A stretch of 7,438 nucleotides of DNA from NCBI GenBank assembly GCA_030652715.1, contig JAUSQB010000418.1, positions 1 through 7,438 on the forward strand, written 5' to 3'. The notes beneath the pieces are model-generated. The model made no database searches. It was not told the DNA's origin and saw only the letters and a list, made by a program, of their open reading frames with translations. Shown here piece by piece: positions 1 through 4,626 of this stretch. The DNA is from Rugosibacter sp. (GTDB taxonomy: Bacteria; Pseudomonadota; Gammaproteobacteria; Burkholderiales; Rhodocyclaceae). Each line of letters starts with the position of its first letter. Within the stretch, counting starts at the first letter, position 1. Position numbers and translations under genes: made by a program.

Positions 1-1169
1 GAGTCTCGCGCTGGAAAGCGCAGGGGCATCAGATTGTCGTCGTGGTATCCGCGATGAGCGGTGAAACTAACCGGCTGGTGGCTCTGGCACATGAGGTATC
101 CCCCCAGCCCGATCTGCGCGAGATGGATGCGATGCTTGCCACGGGCGAGCAAGTCAGCATCGCTTTATTGGCGATGGCGCTACGCGATCTTGGCCTGAAA
201 GCCAAAAGCTATACCGGCGGCCAGGTCAAGGTTTTGACAGACAGCGCTTTTTCCAAAGCGCGCATCCTGAATATTGATGACAGCAACATCCGCCAGGATC
301 TGAATAACGATACCGTAGTGATTGTTGCCGGTTTTCAAGGGGTGGATGCGAGCGGTAACATCACCACGCTGGGCCGGGGCGGCTCGGATACCTCCGGCGT
401 CGCCTTGGCTGCCGCCCTGCAAGCAGAAGAATGTCAGATTTATACCGATGTGGATGGCGTATATACCACTGACCCACGCATCGTCCCTGCAGCCAGAAAG
501 CTCGATCAGATCACCTTTGAGGAAATGCTGGAAATGGCGAGCCTGGGCTCTAAGGTGTTGCAGATTCGCTCTGTCGAATTCGCAGGCAAGTACAAAGTCA
601 AACTGCGTGTGCTCTCCAGCCTGGAAGAAGAAGGCCAGGAAACCGCCGGCACATTGATCACTTTTGAGGAAAATACCACTATGGAACAACCCATTATTTC
701 AGGCATTGCATTCAATCGCGACGAAGCCAAATTAACCGTATCGGGTGTGCCTGACCGCCCTGGCATTGCTTACCAAATCCTGGGCCCGATTGCCGAGGCC
801 AATATTGATGTCGATATGATTATTCAGAACGTAGGCCATGATGGCACAACGGATTTTTCATTTACTGTCAATCGCAGCGAATATGCGCGGGCGAAGAAGA
901 TGCTGGAAGAGCAAATAAAACCCCACGTTGGGGCGCTGAAAATTGATGGAGACAACAAGATTTGCAAAGTATCCGCAGTGGGTGTCGGCATGCGCTCCCA
1001 CCCCGGTGTAGCCAGCAAAATGTTCCGCACGCTGGCTGAAGAAGGCATCAACATTCAGATGATTTCCACTTCCGAGATCAAGATTTCAGTCGTCGTGGAT
1101 GAAAAATATCTTGAGTTGGCTGTGCGCGCCTTGCACCGTGCATTTGATCTAGACCAAGCGGCTGCCTAG
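1..1169 (+). CDS. lysC: Aspartokinase (aspartate kinase), 5'-truncated by window edge
   Basis: Phosphorylates aspartate to aspartyl-phosphate in the cytoplasm, the first step towards lysine, threonine, methionine and diaminopimelate. The frame is open from base 3 (first codons V-S-R-W-K-A-Q-G), so about 25 N-terminal residues, including the KFGGTSV-type kinase motif, lie off the window; the GTG at 42 is an internal codon, not the start. Visible kinase motifs are SAMSGETNRL near the left edge, GRGGSDTSG (from base 372) and YTDVDGVYTTDPR. Two C-terminal ACT domains follow: LTVSGVPDRPGIAYQIL (about 735-840) and VSAVGVGMRSHPGVASKMF with the conserved MISTSEIKISVVV (about 970-1100). This is the monofunctional lysC/ask architecture without a homoserine dehydrogenase domain. 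By family knowledge the ACT pair binds lysine and/or threonine for feedback inhibition. The gene ends 50 bp from the convergent oxidoreductase gene. Confidence 0.97.
   Translation, partial: VSRWKAQGHQIVVVVSAMSGETNRLVALAHEVSPQPDLREMDAMLATGEQVSIALLAMALRDLGLKAKSYTGGQVKVLTDSAFSKARILNIDDSNIRQDLNNDTVVIVAGFQGVDASGNITTLGRGGSDTSGVALAAALQAEECQIYTDVDGVYTTDPRIVPAARKLDQITFEEMLEMASLGSKVLQIRSVEFAGKYKVKLRVLSSLEEEGQETAGTLITFEENTTMEQPIISGIAFNRDEAKLTVSGVPDRPGIAYQILGPIAEANIDVDMIIQNVGHDGTTDFSFTVNRSEYARAKKMLEEQIKPHVGALKIDGDNKICKVSAVGVGMRSHPGVASKMFRTLAEEGINIQMISTSEIKISVVVDEKYLELAVRALHRAFDLDQAAA
666..683 (+). promoter_or_regulatory. Possible internal ribosome-binding site and ATG for an aspartokinase beta subunit
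   Basis: GAGGA at 666-670 lies 10 nt before an in-frame ATG at 681-683 (M-E-Q-P-I-I-S-G), exactly at the boundary between the kinase domain and the first ACT domain. Bacillus and Corynebacterium aspartokinases are known to make a separate ACT-only beta subunit from an internal in-frame start at the same place. Whether it is used here is inference; the spacer is at the long end of the useful range. Confidence 0.4.
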
Positions 1170-1219
1170 CTGTTGCGCCATAGCGGCATGACGTGAGTTG
1201 GTGAGGGTTAGCTGATGGG

Positions 1220-1729
1220 TCAAAAAATACCCAGCGCTAGCCCGTTAGCCATGAGGCTGCCCAGTGTTTCGCAGTGCGCAAGGTCTTTCGCTGAAATAGT
1301 TTTTGGGCGCAGAATTTCCTCTGTCGTTTGTGCATGAGTGCACACAATCAGCGGGTCTGCGACAGCGCGCAAGCGCCAGCCGGTGGTGATGCGCTCAATC
1401 TGCCGGGCTGCATTGTGCCCATCGCTGCCTGCACAAATCATCGAGGCATAGGCTCGGCCAGTGATTTTTTCAAGCGCCGGATAATAGCAGCGGTCAAAGA
1501 AGTCTTTCATCAGTCCGGAAACCGCGCCAAGATTTTCTGGTGTCGCAAAAACATAGGCGTCAGCGGCAAGCACATCGTCTGTTGAAGTGTCTGCCGCCAA
1601 TTTGAGCTGTGCGAGAACGGCTCCTTCTGTGTCTGCGTCCTTGGCACCTTTGATTAAAGCGCGAACCATCTGCTCAGTACCGCCTGTCACTGAGTAATAC
1701 ACTACAAGCAATGTTTTTTGTGGTTGCAT
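1220..1729 (-). CDS. Flavodoxin-like NAD(P)H-dependent oxidoreductase (FMN family)
   Basis: A 169-residue flavodoxin-fold protein, probably a cytoplasmic FMN-binding reductase of the WrbA/NADPH-dependent FMN reductase type. Strand 1 and the FMN-phosphate loop are seen in LLVVYYSVTGGTEQM (residues 7-21). The isoalloxazine-side loop TPENLGAVSGLMKDFFDR (63-80) is the signature of this group, and a third loop is CAGSDGHNAARQIERI (from about 99). The start chosen is the ATG at 1729. The frame runs six codons further to a TTG at 1747, but the family begins just before strand 1, and the GGAG lies only 2 nt from the TTG and 20 nt from the ATG, so neither start has a good Shine-Dalgarno site. The gene converges on lysC and lies 70 bp behind the small gene on the same strand, with no clear promoter of its own, so co-transcription with that gene is possible. 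The substrate cannot be told from sequence. Confidence 0.85.
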   Translation of the reverse strand: MQPQKTLLVVYYSVTGGTEQMVRALIKGAKDADTEGAVLAQLKLAADTSTDDVLAADAYVFATPENLGAVSGLMKDFFDRCYYPALEKITGRAYASMICAGSDGHNAARQIERITTGWRLRAVADPLIVCTHAQTTEEILRPKTISAKDLAHCETLGSLMANGLALGIF

Positions 1730-1799
1730 AACTGCTTGCAAGGGCAAAACTCCGCCGCGACCCTGATTTCAGGTCGTGGCGTGCGACAGTGTCTGCGGA

Positions 1800-2039
1800 T
1801 TATTTTTCTTGCAAGGCACTGTTTAAGCGTTGAGCACGCGCTTTGGATTCCGCTTTGTTCATTTCAGATACCTGACGACCATAAGCTTCGCGAGCCTCAA
1901 GGCCTCGCTGGGTTGCCTCAATGCTTCGAATGCAGCGCCAGCGCGTTCCTGTTTTGGTAACCATCCGACGCATTTCTTCACGAGGATGGTGCGTGCGGCA
2001 GTGGTAGCAATAAACCAGTTCTTTTGTTTCTTTAGTCAT
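1800..2039 (-). CDS. Small Cys/His-containing protein of unknown function
   Basis: A 79-residue soluble protein whose family I cannot name with confidence. The N-terminal half has a zinc-ribbon-like knuckle, YCYHCRTHH (Cys11, Cys14, with His13, His17 and His18), then a basic stretch and WRC at residues 34-36. The position where a second CxxC would end is Ser39, so a complete four-cysteine ribbon is absent. The C-terminal half (about 40-79) is highly charged and predicted helical (RGLEAREAYGRQVSEMNKAESKARAQR). The ATG at 2039 gives a natural beginning (MTKETKELVYCYHC) but has no clear Shine-Dalgarno site. A candidate extended -10 promoter lies about 60 bp upstream. It precedes the flavodoxin-like gene. 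The amino-acid composition and motif layout look like a real protein; the role, perhaps zinc or nucleic-acid binding, is open. Confidence 0.7.
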   Translation of the reverse strand: MTKETKELVYCYHCRTHHPREEMRRMVTKTGTRWRCIRSIEATQRGLEAREAYGRQVSEMNKAESKARAQRLNSALQEK

Positions 2040-2099
2040 GGAAACGCCATTGATTACATCAAATCAGTAATAACTACGATCTATCTTGATCCTTGCCGA

Positions 2100-2108
2100 A
2101 CTATAACA
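2100..2108 (-). promoter_or_regulatory. Candidate extended -10 promoter for the small Cys/His gene
   Basis: Read on the minus strand, TGTTATAGT gives a TATAGT -10 box (2105-2100) preceded by TG one base away, the extended -10 pattern. The region 17 bp upstream holds no good -35 box, which is typical of extended -10 promoters. Predicted transcription starts near 2093, about 54 nt before the ATG at 2039. The prediction rests on motif matching alone. Confidence 0.4.
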
Positions 2109-2214
2109 GAGTGCAGCAAAGAGGCTCAGTCTGACATATTCGTGTGTTAATTCGTTTTGAGCTTGTTAAATGCTTAAATCGCTTGTTCACAGTGAATTAA
2201 TGATCATTTTGTGC

Positions 2215-2235
2215 AAAAACGTAGGAAAACCTGCG
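2215..2235 (-). terminator. Candidate intrinsic terminator of the tRNA-Val gene
   Basis: On the minus strand, five bases after the tRNA CCA end, CGCAGG-TTTT-CCTACG forms a 6-bp stem with one C/A mismatch and a four-base loop. It is followed directly by TTTTT (plus-strand A run 2215-2219). The stem is short, so termination may be only partial; the position directly after the tRNA supports the call. Confidence 0.5.
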
Positions 2236-2240
2236 CTGCC

Positions 2241-2315
2241 TGGTGGGCGGTACTGGGATCGAACCAGTGGCTTCCACCGTGTGAAGGTGGCACTCTACCG
2301 CTGAGTTAACCGCCC
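2241..2315 (-). tRNA. tRNA-Val, anticodon CAC
   Basis: The 75-nt minus-strand sequence folds as a complete cloverleaf. The acceptor stem is GGGCGGT/ACCGCCC, the D stem ACTC/GAGT, the anticodon stem CCACC/GGTGG with loop TTCACAC (anticodon CAC, reading the valine codon GUG), and the T stem ACTGG/CCAGT with loop TTCGATC. The variable loop has five bases. The discriminator base is A and the 3' CCA is encoded (plus-strand 2241-2243). It stands alone, with its own predicted promoter about 17 bp upstream and a weak terminator downstream. It is divergent from gltX, though GltX does not charge valine tRNA. Confidence 0.97.
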
Positions 2316-2331
2316 GCGAAAAGAGTCTGTT

Positions 2332-2360
2332 ATTTAACCATAAATGGGGTATCAGGTCAA
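2332..2360 (-). promoter_or_regulatory. Sigma-70 promoter of the tRNA-Val gene
   Basis: On the minus strand, TTGACC (2360-2355) and TTAAAT (2337-2332) are separated by exactly 17 bp, a near-consensus housekeeping promoter. Transcription would start near 2325, leaving a short leader of about 10 nt before the tRNA 5' end at 2315. Its -35 box directly abuts that of the gltX promoter. Confidence 0.7.
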
Positions 2361-2388
2361 TTGCTTAGCGCTTGGGATGACGTAAAAT
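2361..2388 (+). promoter_or_regulatory. Sigma-70 promoter of gltX
   Basis: TTGCTT (2361-2366) and TAAAAT (2383-2388) are 16 bp apart. The predicted start is near 2395, giving a leader of only about 27 nt to the ATG at 2422. The -35 box begins at the base after the tRNA-Val -35 box ends, so the two divergent promoters share the CAATTG palindrome at 2358-2363. Confidence 0.55.
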
Positions 2389-2394
2389 CAGGCT

Positions 2395-2421
2395 TCCCCA
2401 TCTTTTTTTTATTTTCATTTT
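2395..2421 (+). promoter_or_regulatory. gltX leader: U-rich, no Shine-Dalgarno sequence
   Basis: The 20 bases before the gltX ATG are almost entirely T, with an eight-T run at 2403-2410, then ATTTTCATTTT. No purine-rich element complementary to the 16S 3' end is present. The ATG at 2422 is nevertheless firm, because the protein begins [13 protein letters not shown] as this family does. Ribosome recruitment through protein S1 binding to the U-rich, unstructured leader is the likely alternative (inference). Confidence 0.55.
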
Positions 2422-3816
2422 ATGACTGTACGTACCCGCTTTGCTCCTAGTCCAACCGGTTTCCTGCATATTGGTGGTGCCCGCACTGCCTTGTTTTCAT
2501 GGGCATATGCCCAGCGGCATGGCGGAAAGTTTATTTTACGCATCGAAGATACGGATGTTGAGCGCTCGACGCCTGAGGCGGTACAGGCAATTCTTGATGG
2601 CATGGCGTGGCTGGGGCTGAACTACGATGAGGGCCCGTTTTATCAGATGCAGCGCATGGCGCGTTACAGAGAAGTGATCAACGAAATGCTGGCGGCAGGA
2701 ACTGCCTATCTTTGCTACACCACGCGGGAGGAGCTGGATGCAATGCGTGCCGAGCAAGAGGCGCGTAAAAAAAAGCCGCGTTATGATGGCCGCTGGCGGC
2801 CCGAGGCTGGCAAGACTTTACCGCCAGCACCAGATTTGCCATCTGTTGTGCGTTTTCGTAATCCGAGCGGTGGCGTGGTTGCGTGGGACGATCAAGTGAA
2901 GGGACGTATCGAATTTGCCAATACCGAGCTGGACGATTTCATCATCGCCCGCGCCGATGGTACGCCGACTTATAACTTTTGCGTGGTGGTGGATGACTGG
3001 GAGATGGCCATTACCCATGTAATTCGCGGTGATGATCATGTGAACAACACGCCACGCCAGATCAACCTGTTGCAGGCGCTAGGGGCACCGGTGCCAAGCT
3101 ACGCGCATTTGTCGATGATCCTTGGCGATGATGGACAGAAACTATCCAAGCGGCATGGCGCAGTGTCGGTGATGCAGTATGACGAAGATGGATACCTGCC
3201 CGAGGCGGTTTTGAACTATCTGGCGCGCCTTGGCTGGTCGCATGGCGATGAGGAAGTGTTCAGCATGGAGCAGTTCACGCAGTGGTTCGATCTTGACCAC
3301 ATCACCGCGTCAGCCGCGCAATTCAATACCGAAAAACTCAATTGGCTCAACGCACATTACATCAAGGCTGCCGACCCGCAACGGCTGGTTGCCGAGATTA
3401 CGCGGCGGCTGGCATGGAAAGGCGTGGCGACGGCTGACGGCCCGGATGTCGCACGGGTGGTGGCGCTTTACCGCGACCGCGCGGGCAATCTGAACGAGCT
3501 GGCCGATGCAGTGCATCCGTTTTATGCTGTTGTTCATGCGAGTGAAGATGTGCGCAAACAGCATTTGACGGAAAGTGCGCGCAAGGCACTGAGCGTGCTG
3601 CGCGCAGGCTTGGCGAGCTGCACATGGCAGGCGGCTGAGTTGGGCCAATTGGTGAAACAAACGGCTGCGGGGTTGGATCTGAAAATGCCGCAGGTGGCGA
3701 TTCCGCTGCGTGTTGCACTGTTAGGCTTGCCGCAGTCTCCGGCGATTGATGCGGTATTGGAAGTATTCGGGCGCGAGCGGGTGTTGCAGCGATTGGATGC
3801 TGCTTTAGCTCTTTAG
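2422..3816 (+). CDS. gltX: Glutamyl-tRNA synthetase
   Basis: Class I aminoacyl-tRNA synthetase that attaches glutamate to tRNA-Glu in the cytoplasm. At 464 residues it has normal length. The HIGH-type motif is in [15 protein letters not shown] (9-23), RIEDTD is at 40-45, the NFCVVVDDW and [15 protein letters not shown] segments (about 185-213) bind substrates, and KLSKRHG (240-246) is the KMSKS equivalent. A helical anticodon-binding region makes up the C-terminal third. The sequence aligns nearly residue for residue with E. coli GltX through the catalytic half. The E. coli zinc ligands Cys98, Cys100, Cys125 and His127 appear here as Cys98, Thr100, Trp125 and Pro127, so the zinc site is lost. 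The gene is monocistronic, with its own promoter and a strong terminator. Confidence 0.98.
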   Translation: MTVRTRFAPSPTGFLHIGGARTALFSWAYAQRHGGKFILRIEDTDVERSTPEAVQAILDGMAWLGLNYDEGPFYQMQRMARYREVINEMLAAGTAYLCYTTREELDAMRAEQEARKKKPRYDGRWRPEAGKTLPPAPDLPSVVRFRNPSGGVVAWDDQVKGRIEFANTELDDFIIARADGTPTYNFCVVVDDWEMAITHVIRGDDHVNNTPRQINLLQALGAPVPSYAHLSMILGDDGQKLSKRHGAVSVMQYDEDGYLPEAVLNYLARLGWSHGDEEVFSMEQFTQWFDLDHITASAAQFNTEKLNWLNAHYIKAADPQRLVAEITRRLAWKGVATADGPDVARVVALYRDRAGNLNELADAVHPFYAVVHASEDVRKQHLTESARKALSVLRAGLASCTWQAAELGQLVKQTAAGLDLKMPQVAIPLRVALLGLPQSPAIDAVLEVFGRERVLQRLDAALAL

Positions 3817-3822
3817 CTGAAT

Positions 3823-3863
3823 AAAAAAACGCTTCCGGGGCGCGATGACCGGGAAGCGTTTTT
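3823..3863. terminator. Bidirectional intrinsic terminator between gltX and the glycine-zipper gene
   Basis: AAAAACGCTTCC pairs with GGAAGCGTTTTT (12 bp) around a GC-rich apical region. There is an A run on the left and a T run on the right, so the hairpin carries a U tract in both directions. It begins 7 bp after the gltX stop and ends 20 bp before the stop of the convergent gene, serving both. GCTGA (3816-3820) and TCAGC (3863-3867) could extend the stem. Confidence 0.9.
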
Positions 3864-3883
3864 CAGCACTTTTTGCTCATTTA

Positions 3884-4540
3884 TCAGCGGCTGGTTAGCA
3901 CGCCATTGACCACGCGAACCTGATCGCCTTCACGCCATGCAGGCATCGTATCGCTAGGAAAGACCTGTGTCGTGCCATCGTCGTAGCGCACTACGAGCTC
4001 GTAGTTTTGGGTTTTCTTGGTGCTTTTTTCAATTTGATTGCCGACAAGGGCACCGCCAACAACGCCGGCGACTGTTGCTGCGGTGCGACCACTTCCCTTG
4101 CCGACTTGATTGCCGAGCAGACCGCCGACCACGCCGCCGGCAACGCCGCCCAAGCCGCTACCCTCTGGCGTGACAGCGAGAATGCGGACTTCTTCGACTA
4201 CGCCGCAGTCATGACATTTCACCGGTGCTTTAGTAGCGATAGAAGTCGGTGCTGGCGAGACGGCAGCTTTTGCCGGTTTGGCCGCTTTTTTAGTTACCGA
4301 CGGCGTACTTGCCGATTTAGTTGGCTGGGCAGGTTCGACTGGCTTGCTGGCGGCTGGCTCCTGCGCGATGGATGTATCAGCTTCGGTGACAGAAGTCAGG
4401 GCTGGTTCAGCAGCACGATCGCCTGGGGTAGGCAATATGCCCGTTAGCACGCCAACGCCTGCCAAAGCAACGGCGATAACAGAGATAGCAGCAACGATTA
4501 TCAGTGGATGCATGCGGGATGCAGGTCGATCAGTTTCCAT
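3884..4540 (-). CDS. Glycine-zipper 2TM envelope protein with N-terminal membrane anchor
   Basis: A 218-residue protein of the glycine-zipper 2TM (SlyB/Rickettsia 17-kDa antigen-like) type. Residues 12-36 form one hydrophobic segment (PLIIVAAISVIAVALAGVGV). It lacks a lipobox cysteine, so this is probably an inner-membrane anchor or uncleaved signal rather than a lipoprotein signal. Residues 40-106 are a Pro/Ala/Lys/Thr-rich linker likely to span the periplasm. A CHDC pair (109-112) and VVEEVRIL then lead into the glycine zipper (about 128-170, GGVAGGVVGGLLGNQVG and AGVVGGALVGNQIE). The C-terminal 45 residues look like a small beta domain (YELVVRYDDGTTQVF). The start is set by a textbook Shine-Dalgarno AAAGGAGG six bases before the ATG. 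The gene follows mnmC by 86 bp on the same strand and ends at the terminator shared with gltX. The role is structural or envelope-related; no exact function can be given. Confidence 0.88.
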   Translation of the reverse strand: METDRPASRMHPLIIVAAISVIAVALAGVGVLTGILPTPGDRAAEPALTSVTEADTSIAQEPAASKPVEPAQPTKSASTPSVTKKAAKPAKAAVSPAPTSIATKAPVKCHDCGVVEEVRILAVTPEGSGLGGVAGGVVGGLLGNQVGKGSGRTAATVAGVVGGALVGNQIEKSTKKTQNYELVVRYDDGTTQVFPSDTMPAWREGDQVRVVNGVLTSR

Positions 4541-4546
4541 GAGAGC

Positions 4547-4554
4547 CTCCTTTG
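4547..4554 (-). promoter_or_regulatory. Strong ribosome-binding site of the glycine-zipper gene
   Basis: AAAGGAGG on the minus strand, six bases before the ATG at 4540, is a full match to the anti-Shine-Dalgarno sequence. It fixes this start and contrasts with gltX and mnmC, which lack one. Confidence 0.85.
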
Positions 4555-4626
4555 TAGTTAAAACCTACGTACAGCATAACGCAGTCAAGCAGACAATAGG
4601 TAAAGCAGAAATTCGCTGTTACAGAT

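Noticed and set aside
1206..1242. Imperfect hairpin at the end of the oxidoreductase gene (GGTTAGC...TGGGT / ACCCA...GCTAGCC)
   Set aside because: It has an internal loop, lies partly in the coding sequence and has no T run after it in either direction, so it is not a convincing terminator.
1730..1747. Upstream TTG start for the flavodoxin-like protein
   Set aside because: The GGAG is only two bases from the TTG, and the family begins just before strand 1, which the ATG at 1729 fits better.
1758..1776. Small hairpin CGACC...GGTCG between the small gene and the oxidoreductase gene
   Set aside because: The stem is five pairs plus a bulge and no U tract follows; likely chance.
2161..2187. GCTT repeated at 10-11 bp spacing (GCTTGTT, GCTTAAA, GCTTGTT)
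   Set aside because: The units are too short in an AT-rich spacer to support an operator or iteron call.
4007..4447. Plus-strand open frame opposite the glycine-zipper gene
   Set aside because: Its Cys/Arg-rich composition is the mirror of the Gly/Ala-rich coding sequence; it is a shadow frame.
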